Shown here: piece after piece, positions 35,120 through 44,854 of the stretch
Layout of the letters: every line of letters starts with the position of its first letter
How positions within the stretch are numbered: the first letter of the stretch is position 1
Assembly: GCF_016907365.1 (NCBI RefSeq)
Contig: NZ_JAFBBV010000001.1
Location: 1,178,001 to 1,242,000, forward strand
Source of the DNA: Oerskovia paurometabola
GTDB lineage: Bacteria; Actinomycetota; Actinomycetes; Actinomycetales; Cellulomonadaceae
Direction of reading: 5' to 3'
DNA: 64,000 nt
Translations under genes and position numbers: made by a program
The notes under the pieces: generated by a model
The model's database searches: none
The model's input: the letters and a program-made list of their open reading frames with translations, nothing else
What the model was told of the DNA's origin: nothing

Positions 35120-36197
35120 GAGCGTCGCACACCCGTTCGATCTCGTCCTCACGAAGCTCGGGAAAGAGCGGGACCGAGAGGATTCGGCTCGCCAGTGCCT
35201 CGGTCGTGGGGAGACTGGTGTCCAAGTAGTCGTCGGCAACCGCCGGTTGTCGATGGTCGGGAATCGGGTAGTGGACGTCGCTCTGGATCTTCTGGTCGGT
35301 CAGGTGCTTGCGCAGCGCCTCGATATCGTCGGTGACGACGACTGCCAGATGAGCGGCATGTGACTCGTCGAGACCGCCGAGCACCGTTGCGCGGTGTGAA
35401 GCTGCTTGAGCGTACCGGCGGAGGATCTCCCGTCGCCGCGTGGTGAGGTCGTCCAGCCGGGCGAGACGCATCCGCAGGACGGCCGCTTGCAGCTCGTCGA
35501 GCCTGGAGTTCCGACCGCCGTCGTCGGCGGTCGAGTACTTGCGGTCCCAACCGTACTGTCGCAAGCGACGAATCGTCGCATCTGTCTCTGCCGTTCGGGA
35601 GACGACGGCGCCACCGTCACCGAGCGCCCCGAGATTCTTGGTCGGGTAGAAGCTGAACGCTGCGGCATCGCCGAAGGAACCCGAACGCGCTCCTGGGAGA
35701 CCTGCGCCGAGGGCCTGGGCGCAGTCCTCCACAACCATGACACCCCACGGCTCGCAGATCGCCCGGATGGCTGCCACATCCACGGCGTGACCGTAGAGGT
35801 GCGTCACGACGACAGCGCCGACCGTCTCGTCGAGCACGGGGGCAAGGGTTGTCGGCGTGAGCACGTGAGTCTGCGCGTCGATGTCCGCATAGGCGACGTC
35901 GTACCCGCCTCGACGGGCCGCTGTCGACGTGTACCCGCCGCAGTTTGCGGCAGTCACCACTCGTGTCCGTCCCGCGGGCATGATGGCCCGCAGGGCGAGC
36001 TCCAGCGCGTCGGTACCGTTGGCGACTCCGGCTGCGTGCGGTGCAGCAAGGTAGGTGGCCAGCTCCTTCTCGAATGCGCTGTGCTGCGGACCGTGCACGA
36101 GCCATCCAGAGTCGAGCACCTCCGCCATGGTGGAGTCGAGCGCTTCGCGCTGTGCAGAGATGGCACGTGACAAGTCGTTGAACGGGATCCAGTCCAC
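35106..36197 (-). CDS. FdtB/QdtB-like dTDP-sugar 3-aminotransferase (DegT family)
   Basis: A 363-residue PLP enzyme. GTG 36197 has AAAGGAAG upstream. The PLP lysine is in SFYPTKNLGALGDGG and the phosphate-binding Gly/Thr in GVANGTDALELAL. IPFNDLSR at the N terminus and RNSRLDELQAAVLRMRL are typical of the 3-amino branch (FdtB, QdtB, TylB). It would aminate dTDP-3-keto-6-deoxyhexose from the isomerase at 32777. RmlA/RmlB, needed to make the precursor, are not in the window. Confidence 0.87.
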   Translation of the reverse strand: MDWIPFNDLSRAISAQREALDSTMAEVLDSGWLVHGPQHSAFEKELATYLAAPHAAGVANGTDALELALRAIMPAGRTRVVTAANCGGYTSTAARRGGYDVAYADIDAQTHVLTPTTLAPVLDETVGAVVVTHLYGHAVDVAAIRAICEPWGVMVVEDCAQALGAGLPGARSGSFGDAAAFSFYPTKNLGALGDGGAVVSRTAETDATIRRLRQYGWDRKYSTADDGGRNSRLDELQAAVLRMRLARLDDLTTRRREILRRYAQAASHRATVLGGLDESHAAHLAVVVTDDIEALRKHLTDQKIQSDVHYPIPDHRQPAVADDYLDTSLPTTEALASRILSVPLFPELREDEIERVCDALATF

Positions 36198-36405
36198 AAG
36201 CTTCCTTTCATAGATGTCGAGCCGTGCTCGACATCAGGCCGACCAAGAGAACGGCTCCGGTGTATCCGCCAAGATCGCGGCGGCAGGGAGACTCGGCAGG
36301 GGCAGTCTGCGCTCGGTCCGTTGCCGTTGCCGTTGCAGTGGGCATCGGCGGGTCGGTTGTGCGCATCCCCGCCTCGACGTCCCTGAGAGGTTCACTATCC
36401 GTCCC

Positions 36406-38298
36406 CTATGGACCGTTCGGACTCGGGAGAGGAAATGCGGACCAGTCCCCGCCATGGCCGACGGCGACCGGCGGGCCGAGGAGCTGCTGGATGCTCGCGG
36501 CGAAGGCGGCCGCGTCCTCATCGCTGTATCCGCGCCAGTCGACGTGGACGGCACAGAATCCGGCCTCAGACAGCTCGGGAAGTTCCGACGCGTCGATGTC
36601 TGCACCGAGCTGCTCCAGCCAGACACTGTCCGGTGTCTCCTTCATGGCGCCGAACGACCAGTACTTGGCAGGGTTCGTCAGAGCCGGAAGGAGATGTCCG
36701 TAGGCGCTCAGGTCAGCAACCGGCGGTACTTCCGGATAAGCCACGTACGGAAGCTGGAGCACCCCGCAGGTTCCAGGTAAGTCCTCGTTGAGATCTGCGG
36801 CGTAGCTGAGTCCGGAGTCCCGCTCCGTGATCCCGGCGCTCGACCATGCGTCGAACACCGCGCGGTAGGGCGTGACGGAGTCGAGGAGCACGATGGCCGC
36901 GCAGACCAGCGCTACGATCCACCCGCTCCGCGTTACTGACGGGAACATGTCCCGCCACACGACAGCCCCAGCCACGACGACGAGTGTGAGGACTACGGGA
37001 ACGAGCCGGTCCCAACCGCGCAGCTGCGAGGAGATGCTCAGGGCGAAGAGGTAGTTGAGGCCCCACGGGACGAAGAAGAGAAGTGCTCCGGTCATCAGTG
37101 TGGTGACGAGGCCGAGAGACACCGTCCGACGTTCTGGTGTCGGAGTGGCGCGCGCGTGGGACCGTCGCCTCACGACGAGAGCCCCGACCACCGTGAACAC
37201 GATCAGCAGCGTCGTCAGTACTGAACCCGAGTTTGCGTTCCACAGGACGCCCGACGTGTCGATCACGTATGCCTGGGCGTACGCCTCTTCGACGAATCGG
37301 ACCAGGGGACCTAGACCAGGAAAGTCCGTGAACGGGGCGGGGAGCATGGTGAACGCCAGTGCTCCGCTGTACTCGACCGACTCGACTGGGGCGCGTTCCG
37401 CGACTGCGCTCAAGGCAGGGTTGGCGCGAGTCCATAGGGTGGCCGGGAGCAGCACTGCGGCGAGGACCAGCATGATCGTGACGGCGGGGAGCGCGCCTCG
37501 CAGCACCACAGCCCACCCGTCGCCCCGAAATGCTCGGTAGAGGCACGCGAATGCCACGAGGAGGATCGCGAAGCACGCATAGTAGATCCCGCTCGAACCG
37601 ACGACGAAAGCTGCAGCCGCCGTGCCGATCAGTGCGGGGTAGTCGCGGGTCCGTAGCGCTTCCGAGAACCGGCCCGAGCCGACGAGCAGGGCGAGGGCGA
37701 CGCCGAGGACGGCGGAGTACATCGTCGCGAGGTAGACGTGCTCGACACGCAGCCAGTGGTACGGGATCGTCGTGAGACCCACAGCGAGCACGACGGCAAG
37801 GGGGCCCCGCAACCCGGCGATGCGCAGCGTCCACAGTGCAGCGACGGCGGTGAGCGGGAAGGACGCGACGAAGACGAGGTTGAGCGGGAGGAACGGGTTC
37901 TCGGTCAAGAGGGAGAACCCTGCAGTCATGAGGTTCTGCGTGAGGTCCCCGGTCGGAAAGTAGGGGAGGTGCATCCCGTGGGGAAAGCCCAGCGAGTTGT
38001 CGCCGAACGGGGTGCCGTTGGACCACATGCCCGACATCGCGTAGGCGGGAAGCAGATCTCCATACCCCAGCGGTGCGCGCAGAGTGTCGAGCGTCCATCG
38101 AAAGACGTAGAAGACCGCGAGGAGAGACAGCACGACGACGGTCGCATACTCGCCCGCCGCAGCTCTCCGCTCCGTGAGCCAAGACTTGCCGGTGGAACTC
38201 GTGCTCGAGGAAGCTCCGGTGCCCTCCTCGGGGGAAACGGGGAGCTCCCCGTCTGGTGCTTGGCTGGGCAGGACGGTCGGGGCAGGTCGGGACGTCAC
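36406..38298 (-). CDS. Polytopic membrane protein, GT-C-like
   Basis: A 630-residue protein with a ~45-residue polar N terminus, about 11-12 membrane helices (50-500), and a ~110-residue outer C-terminal domain. After the first helix comes a loop with GYGDLLPAY and PHGMHLPYFPTGD, resembling the first outer loop of GT-C glycosyltransferases with acidic residues. The C-terminal part is soluble and Asp/Glu-rich. Function is probably sugar transfer on the outside of the membrane from a polyprenyl-linked donor. It overlaps the aminotransferase gene upstream (ATGA). A 208-base non-coding gap separates it from the preceding gene. Confidence 0.7.
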   Translation of the reverse strand: MTSRPAPTVLPSQAPDGELPVSPEEGTGASSSTSSTGKSWLTERRAAAGEYATVVVLSLLAVFYVFRWTLDTLRAPLGYGDLLPAYAMSGMWSNGTPFGDNSLGFPHGMHLPYFPTGDLTQNLMTAGFSLLTENPFLPLNLVFVASFPLTAVAALWTLRIAGLRGPLAVVLAVGLTTIPYHWLRVEHVYLATMYSAVLGVALALLVGSGRFSEALRTRDYPALIGTAAAAFVVGSSGIYYACFAILLVAFACLYRAFRGDGWAVVLRGALPAVTIMLVLAAVLLPATLWTRANPALSAVAERAPVESVEYSGALAFTMLPAPFTDFPGLGPLVRFVEEAYAQAYVIDTSGVLWNANSGSVLTTLLIVFTVVGALVVRRRSHARATPTPERRTVSLGLVTTLMTGALLFFVPWGLNYLFALSISSQLRGWDRLVPVVLTLVVVAGAVVWRDMFPSVTRSGWIVALVCAAIVLLDSVTPYRAVFDAWSSAGITERDSGLSYAADLNEDLPGTCGVLQLPYVAYPEVPPVADLSAYGHLLPALTNPAKYWSFGAMKETPDSVWLEQLGADIDASELPELSEAGFCAVHVDWRGYSDEDAAAFAASIQQLLGPPVAVGHGGDWSAFPLPSPNGP

Positions 38299-39401
38299 CG
38301 GACGGGGGCCCCGGCACGCGCGGCAAGACGGCTCGCCACGTGCTCGACGTCGTCCGGCGTCAGCGCCAGGTGGGTCGGCAGGGAGATGCCCGTCGCGCCG
38401 AGGCGCTCGGCCGCAGGGTAGGACCGGTCCGGCTGGTGGTACGGGGGGAGGTGGTGCAGGGGGTGGAACACGGGACGAGTCTCGATCCCGTCCTCCGCGA
38501 GCTCTGCCATGACGCGGTCGCGCCTCGCGGCGTCGGCTCCGTCGAGGGTGACGGTGTAGAGCCAGTTCACGCGGCGCGTCCCGGGGCGCTGCTCGGGCAG
38601 GCTCAGTCCGGGGATCCCGCCGAGCAGTGCGTCGTACTGCTTCGCGAGCGCGTCCCGCGCGTCGAGGATGGCGTCGAACCGCTCGAGCTGGCCGAGACCG
38701 ATCGCGGCGGCGACGTTCGTCATGCGGTAGTTGAACCCGACCTCGGGGAACCAGTACCGACGCTCGGGGTCCATGCCCTGTCCACGCAGCAGGCGCAGGC
38801 GGGCGGCGAGCTCGTCGTCGTCGGTCGTGACGGCGCCGCCCTCGCCCGTGGTGATGACCTTGTTGCCGAAGAAGCTGAAGGCGGTCACGTGCGCGAGCGA
38901 TCCGACCCGGCGCCCGTCGACCTCGGCGCCGTGCGCCTCGGCAGAGTCCTGGACCACGGTGAGCCCGTGACGCGCCGCGATCTCCATGATCTCGACGATC
39001 GGGGCAGGGTTGCCGTAGAGGTCCACGGGGATGATGGCCTTGGTCCGCGGCGTGATGGCGGCCTCGATGAGCGCGGGGTCGATGTTCATCGTCTCCGCGT
39101 CCACGTCCACGAAGACGGGCTCGGCGCCGCAGTAGCGCACGGCGTTGGCGCTCGCGATATACGTCAGCACCGGGAGGATGACCTCGTCACCAGGCCCGAT
39201 GCCGAGGGCCACAAGCGCGAGGTGGAGCGCGGTCGTGCCGTTGTTGGTGGCGATGGCGTGCTTGGCACCGCAGAGGTCGGCGAACGTCCGCTCGAACTCG
39301 GTGATGAACCTGCCCGCCGACGAGATCCAGGTGGTCTCCATGCACTCGGCGACGTACGCCTTCTCGTTGCCGGACAGGACGGGGTACGCGACGGGGATCA
39401 T
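38295..39401 (-). CDS. NDP-sugar aminotransferase (perosamine-synthase-like, DegT family)
   Basis: A 368-residue PLP enzyme. The lysine is in FFGNKVITTGEGG, a pattern shared with GDP-perosamine synthase and other C4 aminotransferases. IPVAYPVLSGNEKAYVAECM is the N-terminal family region and NNGTTALHLAL the phosphate cup. Its gene overlaps the PglD-like acyltransferase gene (ATGA), so the likely product is a 4-amino-4,6-dideoxyhexose that is then N-acylated. The nucleotide carried by the substrate cannot be read from the sequence. Confidence 0.87.
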   Translation of the reverse strand: MIPVAYPVLSGNEKAYVAECMETTWISSAGRFITEFERTFADLCGAKHAIATNNGTTALHLALVALGIGPGDEVILPVLTYIASANAVRYCGAEPVFVDVDAETMNIDPALIEAAITPRTKAIIPVDLYGNPAPIVEIMEIAARHGLTVVQDSAEAHGAEVDGRRVGSLAHVTAFSFFGNKVITTGEGGAVTTDDDELAARLRLLRGQGMDPERRYWFPEVGFNYRMTNVAAAIGLGQLERFDAILDARDALAKQYDALLGGIPGLSLPEQRPGTRRVNWLYTVTLDGADAARRDRVMAELAEDGIETRPVFHPLHHLPPYHQPDRSYPAAERLGATGISLPTHLALTPDDVEHVASRLAARAGAPVR

Positions 39402-40045
39402 GAGGCGATCTTTCGAACGGAGCGGGTAGGGACGCCGACGACTGTCTCGCCAGCGCGTACATCGGAGATGACGACCGATCCGGCGCCGACGACGGCACCC
39501 TCACCGATCGTGACGCCAGGAATCACGCTGACCCCGACGCCGAGCATCGCCCTCTTGCCGACGGTGACGCTGCCCGCCAGGTGCGAGCCCGGAGCGATGT
39601 GGGCAAACTCGCCCACGACGCAGTCGTGGTCGACGGAGGCACCTGTGTTGACGATCGCGCCGGCTCCGACGCGGGCGTAGGCGCCGACGATCGCGCCGTG
39701 CAGGATCGCCGCCCCGGGACCGATCTCGGCGGTCGGCGCCACGCGGGCGGTCGGAGCGACCAGCGGCACGAGGTCGAAACCGGAGGACACCAGGTCCGCG
39801 CTGAGCCGGGCGCGCAAGGAGTTCGACCCGATCGCGACGAAGGCGTGGCGGACCCCCTGCTCCAGGAGCCCTGGGATGATCGAGTCGTCGCCGAGGTAGG
39901 GGAGCTCGCCGTGCTCGGCCGGGTCGTTGCCTGTGCAACCGAGAGGTCGGAAGGGAGCGTCGGGGTCCCAGGCGTCGATGCATGATCGCGAGTGACCGCC
40001 GTTGCCGACGACGACCACTGGTTGCGTTCCCACTCCGTCGACCAT
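39398..40045 (-). CDS. PglD-like sugar O/N-acyltransferase
   Basis: A 215-residue enzyme from ATG 40045 with AGGGGGAA upstream. The N-terminal Rossmann-like part (PVVVVGNGGHSRSCIDA) binds the NDP-sugar; a left-handed beta-helix follows, with GASVDHDCVVGEFAHIAPG (catalytic His region) and GVSVIPGVTIGEGAVVGAGS. This is the PglD/NeuD architecture, acetylating an amino sugar with acetyl-CoA. First gene of the minus-strand unit 40045-36406, divergent from the GT2 gene at 40239. Confidence 0.9.
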   Translation of the reverse strand: MVDGVGTQPVVVVGNGGHSRSCIDAWDPDAPFRPLGCTGNDPAEHGELPYLGDDSIIPGLLEQGVRHAFVAIGSNSLRARLSADLVSSGFDLVPLVAPTARVAPTAEIGPGAAILHGAIVGAYARVGAGAIVNTGASVDHDCVVGEFAHIAPGSHLAGSVTVGKRAMLGVGVSVIPGVTIGEGAVVGAGSVVISDVRAGETVVGVPTRSVRKIAS

Positions 40046-40238
40046 CGGCGGTTCCCCCTGTGCGCAGCTGTATTGTCCGGCACAAACCATACCGGAGTCC
40101 CGCACCGGCCCCGTATGACGCCTACCAGGGGACGTGCGCCGACAGAGCGCGGGACGGTAGCCTTCACCGGTCCCGGGCTGCAGCGCACCCGCGTCTCGCA
40201 TGCCGGGAGCCCCCTTGAGGACGAACGGAAACGGCCCG

Positions 40239-41192
40239 ATGCACGAAAGACGCCCCACCCTGTCCCTGATCATCCCTGCCTACGACGAGGTGGAGGGCGC
40301 TCAAGGCATCGTCGACTTCTATCGCGAGATCCGGGTCGCCCACCCTGCGCTGGACTTCGAGCTCGTCCTGGTCGACGACGGCTCGACCGACGGCACCGCC
40401 GACGCCGTGGTCGCACGGCTCGACGGCTCGGACACCGCGCAGGTCGTCCGGCTCTCCCGCAACTTCGGGTCGCACGCAGCCATCAGCGCGGGCCTCGCGC
40501 ACGCTCGCGGCGATGCCGCACTGACGCTCAGCGCGGACCGCCAGGAGCCCCTCGAGGCCATCGGGTCGTTCATCGAGGCCTGGCAGGGGGGTGCACAGAT
40601 CGTCTGGGGCCTGCGCTCGGTGCGGGCGTCCAAGGGCGGCACCCAGGACTTCTTCGCGACCACCTTCTCCAAGGTGTTCAACGCGGTCTCGACGGTGCCG
40701 ACCTATCCGCAGGAAGGGCCCTCGCACATCCTGGTGGACCGGGCCGTGATCGACGTCCTGACGGCCATGCCCGAGGCCAACCGCAACGTGCTGGCCATGG
40801 CGGCCTGGTCCGGGTTCACGCAGGTGCGGATCTTCTTCGAGCAGCTGCCGCGTCCCTACGGCAAGAGCAAGTGGACCTCGGCCAAGAAGGTCAAGCTCGT
40901 CGTCGACTCGCTCGTCGAGTTCTCGTCGGCCCCGGTGCGCTGGATCCAGGTCGCCGGCTTCGGCGCGGCCGCGCTCGGTGCGGTCCTGCTGGTGGTCGCG
41001 GCCGTGGTCGCGCTCGTCCCGGGCGGGTCGAACGGGTTCGGGTGGACGATCAGCGGTCTCGTGCTGGCCCTCGGAGGGCTCCAGCTCGGGGCGATCGGCG
41101 TCGTCGGGGAGTACGTCTGGCGCACCGGCGACGACGCCCGACGCCGTCCCCTCTACGTGGTGCGTGGGGTGCACTCTCAGTCGGCCGACTGA
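40239..41192 (+). CDS. GT2 glycosyltransferase, GtrB/ArnC-like
   Basis: A 317-residue enzyme. ATG 40239 (MHERRPTLSLIIPAYDE) is chosen because it starts just before the first strand; ATG 40200 would add 13 residues. The GT-A motifs LVDDGSTDGT and LSADRQEPLEA are clear (ADRQ in place of DxD). Lys/Ser-rich GKSKWTSAKKVKLVVDSL is typical of polyprenyl-phosphate enzymes. Two C-terminal membrane helices end the protein (WIQVAGFGAAALGAVLLV). It is a single-gene unit and may charge a polyprenyl carrier for the GT-C-like protein at 41268-43505. Confidence 0.88.
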   Translation: MHERRPTLSLIIPAYDEVEGAQGIVDFYREIRVAHPALDFELVLVDDGSTDGTADAVVARLDGSDTAQVVRLSRNFGSHAAISAGLAHARGDAALTLSADRQEPLEAIGSFIEAWQGGAQIVWGLRSVRASKGGTQDFFATTFSKVFNAVSTVPTYPQEGPSHILVDRAVIDVLTAMPEANRNVLAMAAWSGFTQVRIFFEQLPRPYGKSKWTSAKKVKLVVDSLVEFSSAPVRWIQVAGFGAAALGAVLLVVAAVVALVPGGSNGFGWTISGLVLALGGLQLGAIGVVGEYVWRTGDDARRRPLYVVRGVHSQSAD

Positions 41193-41204
41193 CACGAGCA
41201 CCGA

Positions 41205-41256
41205 GGAACGGGAGAGGCTCCCTGCGACGACCGTCGCAGGGAGCCTCTCCCGTTCC
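41205..41256. terminator. Bidirectional terminator with 24-bp perfect stem
   Basis: Bases 41205-41228 pair with 41233-41256 without mismatch; the loop is GACC. It is located between convergent genes that end at 41192 and 41268. This is an exceptionally long perfect stem. Confidence 0.9.
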
Positions 41257-41267
41257 CTACCGCAGGC

Positions 41268-43505
41268 TCAGCCGGCCGGGACCAGCGCGGCCTCGTCCTC
41301 GGGGACCGCGACGAGCGCGGGCTGGCACTCCGCCACGGCGGCCGACGGGACGGCCGTCGCGACGAGGCCGCCCAGGCCGTACACGCCCGTTCCGTCGAGA
41401 CGCCTGATGTCGATCGGGGTCTCGGCCTCGCTGACCGGTCCCGACCAGGTGATCGTCTCGGTCGTGTTCGGCTCGACGGTCTGGGTGCTGCCGTCGGGGA
41501 ACGTGATCTCGAGACGGACGTCCGCGGTGCCGACGCTGAACGACGTGCTCACGTCGTCCCAGCCGCCCTCGCGCAGGGTGACGATCCGCAGCTGGGCGTC
41601 TCCCTCGTCGTTGCTGCGCACACCCGGCAGGACGTCGATCCCGTCGCCCGGGTAGAGCATCGGCGGCCGGACCGCCAGATCACCCATCTCCTCGATCACG
41701 CCGGCCGGGCACGACGCGAGGACGTCGTCGGACAGCTCGTAGTACTCCCAGCGTCCGCTGTCGGAGGTGAAGGTGGGCTCGCCCAGGACCGCGCGGACCT
41801 GGTCGCGCAGCAACGGCTGCGTCGTGAGCGCAGCGGTGTCGAGCGAGATGCCGCTGAAGCCCGCCGCCCTCAGCAGCGGGACCTGCTGCTCGAACGGGCG
41901 GGCGGTCAGCCACTGCTGCCAGTCGACCGTGGGGTCGCCCTCGAGCCCGCCGAAGGACCACCGGGAGTCCGTCGAGTACAGGTACGGCAGGAACCCGTCG
42001 TAGATCGTGGCAGGCGAGGGGTCGAACTGCGGGACGGGGAAGTTCACCTGGGGGAGCTGGAACACCATGGCGTCGTCGCCCGCCCGGTCCTCGACCTGGC
42101 TCGTGAAGCTCGTGACGTCGTCGCGCAGGGCCAGGGCCGACACGGGATCGGGGCGCGCCAGGGGGGTGGTCTGGTCGACCACGCCGACGACGAGGACCAG
42201 GCCCACCGCGGCAGCCCGCCACCATCGCTTGCGGAGACGGTCCAGGGTGATGGCGATCGCCAGGAGGACGATGAGACCGATCACGACGTGCATGCGGCTC
42301 CACACACGGATCCCGCCACCGTCCAGGAGGAAGGACCAGATCGAGCCCAGGCCGCCGACCGAGTAGGCGAGCAGGCTCATCCAGAGGAGGCCGGCGAGGA
42401 TGCGCAGGCGCGAGTCGGCGACGTCGGGACGACGCCGGAAGAAGAGGAGGATCGCCCACACGACGAGCGCGACGAAGCCGACCGCGGACACGAGGCCGAG
42501 GGCGGGGGTCTCTGCCGGGTTGGGGAACGTGGCGTCATAGCTGTTGCGCAGGGCCCGGAAGGCCTCGAACCGGTGCGCGGCAGCAGGCAGGAGCATCGCG
42601 AAGATCTTGCCGCCGTAGATCTCGGCGTCCGCCTGGGACCGCGTGATCTCGAAGGACGAGTAGCCGTACGGGTCGGGCGAGTAGATCGCGTCCACGACCA
42701 TCGCGACCACGACCGACCCGATGAGGACCGCACAACGGGCCAGCCCCGTCCACAGGATCCGCCACGAGCGGGCTGCCATCGCGCCGCCGACCGCGGCGAC
42801 GGCCACGATCATCGCGATGAACGTCGCGTAGTAGGCGTTCGTGAGGCCGATCACGAGGCACGAGACGAGCATGGCGACCTGGAACCAGGTGCGTCGCCGA
42901 CCCGTGGCACGCGGGGCGACCACGAGCGAGAGAGCGACGATCATCCCCAGGGAGATCGCCCAGGTCGAGGAGAGGCTGAAGTGTCCGCCGGCCCGCAGGA
43001 AGTGGTCGGGGAGCAGGGGGAACAGGATGCCCGGGACCAGCGCGGCGAGCCGCCCGATGCGCAGGTAGCGGGCCGCGCCGACCGCGAACAAGGCCGCCAC
43101 GGGGAAGCAGAGGACGACGTACCAGGTGACCGCGGCCCCTGCGCTGCCGGTCAGGGGGCCGAGCACCTTGCCGATGAAGGCGAAGAGGAACTCGTCGGTG
43201 ACCGTGTAGGTGTGGCTGTTCTGGGCGAAGGGGGCCGAGAGTCTGCTGGCGTTCTCGTACCAGCCGTCCTCGATCGTCGCCTGGACCCAGGCGTGGAACG
43301 CCAGGGCGTCCCCGTGCGGGGAGGCGATGGCTCCCTTGAACGCCCAGGGTCGGTACGTCCAGAGCGCGACGAGAAGGGTGAACGCCGCGGACACGAGGTA
43401 GGGGAGCGATGCGTGCTCGAGCGCTCGCGACCACCATGGAGGTCTGGGCGCGGTGGTCCTTGCGGCTTCGGGCGCGCTCGGCTGCCCGTCGACGACGGTG
43501 CTCAT
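41268..43505 (-). CDS. Large polytopic membrane protein, GT-C/YfhO-like
   Basis: A 745-residue protein; ATG 43505 is used (MSTVVDGQPS). About 11 membrane helices lie between 35 and 480, then a ~260-residue outer domain rich in beta strands. The first outer loop contains PHGDALAFHAWVQATIEDG, a GT-C-like acidic site, as in the shorter relative at 36406. No sequence identity beyond this architecture is obvious. Probably an outer-leaflet glycosyltransferase using a polyprenyl-phosphate sugar. Divergent from the aminotransferase at 43683. Confidence 0.7.
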   Translation of the reverse strand: MSTVVDGQPSAPEAARTTAPRPPWWSRALEHASLPYLVSAAFTLLVALWTYRPWAFKGAIASPHGDALAFHAWVQATIEDGWYENASRLSAPFAQNSHTYTVTDEFLFAFIGKVLGPLTGSAGAAVTWYVVLCFPVAALFAVGAARYLRIGRLAALVPGILFPLLPDHFLRAGGHFSLSSTWAISLGMIVALSLVVAPRATGRRRTWFQVAMLVSCLVIGLTNAYYATFIAMIVAVAAVGGAMAARSWRILWTGLARCAVLIGSVVVAMVVDAIYSPDPYGYSSFEITRSQADAEIYGGKIFAMLLPAAAHRFEAFRALRNSYDATFPNPAETPALGLVSAVGFVALVVWAILLFFRRRPDVADSRLRILAGLLWMSLLAYSVGGLGSIWSFLLDGGGIRVWSRMHVVIGLIVLLAIAITLDRLRKRWWRAAAVGLVLVVGVVDQTTPLARPDPVSALALRDDVTSFTSQVEDRAGDDAMVFQLPQVNFPVPQFDPSPATIYDGFLPYLYSTDSRWSFGGLEGDPTVDWQQWLTARPFEQQVPLLRAAGFSGISLDTAALTTQPLLRDQVRAVLGEPTFTSDSGRWEYYELSDDVLASCPAGVIEEMGDLAVRPPMLYPGDGIDVLPGVRSNDEGDAQLRIVTLREGGWDDVSTSFSVGTADVRLEITFPDGSTQTVEPNTTETITWSGPVSEAETPIDIRRLDGTGVYGLGGLVATAVPSAAVAECQPALVAVPEDEAALVPAG

Positions 43506-43682
43506 GTTCTCGGTGGTCCCCACATCGTTCGGTCCGGCCGCGGCGTTCGGCCGATCAGCGCCCCAGCCTAGTGGGTCTCGCAGGGCGGGACAGGCCTGCT
43601 CAGGGTCTCGCTCCGCCCGACCCGTGCGAGACGGACGAGTCGGGCGCACTGATAGTCTGACGCGGTCTGATGGGAGGACGAT

Positions 43683-44819
43683 GTGACGAGCGTGGCATTG
43701 GGCCAGCCGACCGTGGGTTCCGAGGAGCTCGAGGCGATTGCAGCAGTCTTCGAGTCGGGGTGGCTGTCCGGTGCCGGCCCCGCGTGCAAGGCCTTCGAGG
43801 AGCAGTTCGCCCGGACGGTGGGTACGGCCCACGCGCTCGCGACCTCCAACTGCGGCTCCGCGCTGCACCTCGGTCTCGAGGTCCTCGGCGCAGGGGCCGG
43901 CGACGAGGTGATCGTCGGCGACTACACCTTCCCGGCGACCGGCCACTCCGTGGTCTGGAGCGGGGCGACACCGGTGTTCGCGGACGTCCGGCCCGACATC
44001 TGGAGCGTCGATCCCGCCGCCGTCGAGGCCGCCATCACGCCGCGCACCGTCGGGATCCTCGCGGTCGACGTGTTCGGGCAGCCTGCGGACTACGACGAGC
44101 TCAGGGCGATCGCCGACCGGCACGGGCTGTGGCTCATGGAGGACGCAGCCTGCTCGGCCGGCGCCACCTACAAGGGCCGCCCGGCGGGGAGCCTGGCCGA
44201 TGTCGCGACGTTCAGCTTCCACGGACGCAAGGGCATCACCGCCGGCGAGGGCGGCGCGCTGGTGACGGACCGCGCCGACCTGGCGGACCACGCCCGCAAG
44301 CTCCACACCTACGGGATCGAACCGGCGATCTCGCGCGAGGGCTCGCGCGATCTCCCCGTTCCCTCGTTCGACGAGGCCGGGTACAACTACCGCCTCTCCG
44401 ACATCTCTGCGGCGATCATGCAGGTCCAGCTCAGGAGGCTGCCGGAGCTGCTCGCGTCCCGTCGCCGTGCCGCCTCCGCGTACGAGCACCTTCTGGGTGA
44501 CCTCGACCTCCTCACGCTGCCCGTCGCGCTGGACGACCGTGAGCACCCGTGGCAGTCGTACGTGCTGACGCTCGACCCCTCGGTCGACCGCGGGGTCGTG
44601 GCGACCGAGCTGCGCGCTCGAGGCGTCCAGTGCAACTTCGGGACGTACGCCTCGCACCTCCAGCCTGTCTATGCGAGCACCGCTTCCTGCCCCGTGTCGG
44701 CCGACCTCTTCGCTCGGCACCTGGCCATCCCGATGCACGCCAACCTCACCGAGGCCCAGATCGAGGTCGTCGCCTCCACGGTGCGCGACGTCGTGACCTC
44801 ACCCGACGCCCGCCGCTGA
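43683..44819 (+). CDS. NDP-sugar aminotransferase (DegT family)
   Basis: A 378-residue PLP enzyme from GTG 43683 with GGGAGGA upstream. The PLP lysine is in SFHGRKGITAGEGG; SNCGSALHLGLEVL forms the phosphate cup. FESGWLSGAGPACKAFEEQF is the usual N-terminal segment. It starts a three-gene unit with a 4-epimerase/dehydratase-type SDR and an acyltransferase, pointing to an acylated amino sugar. It differs clearly from the other three aminotransferases in this cluster, especially in the Lys motif. A TAGTCT -10-like box lies at 43653. Confidence 0.87.
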   Translation: MTSVALGQPTVGSEELEAIAAVFESGWLSGAGPACKAFEEQFARTVGTAHALATSNCGSALHLGLEVLGAGAGDEVIVGDYTFPATGHSVVWSGATPVFADVRPDIWSVDPAAVEAAITPRTVGILAVDVFGQPADYDELRAIADRHGLWLMEDAACSAGATYKGRPAGSLADVATFSFHGRKGITAGEGGALVTDRADLADHARKLHTYGIEPAISREGSRDLPVPSFDEAGYNYRLSDISAAIMQVQLRRLPELLASRRRAASAYEHLLGDLDLLTLPVALDDREHPWQSYVLTLDPSVDRGVVATELRARGVQCNFGTYASHLQPVYASTASCPVSADLFARHLAIPMHANLTEAQIEVVASTVRDVVTSPDARR

Positions 44820-44854
44820 TCGCGGCGGCAGAACCGAACCCCAGGAGCGATCAC

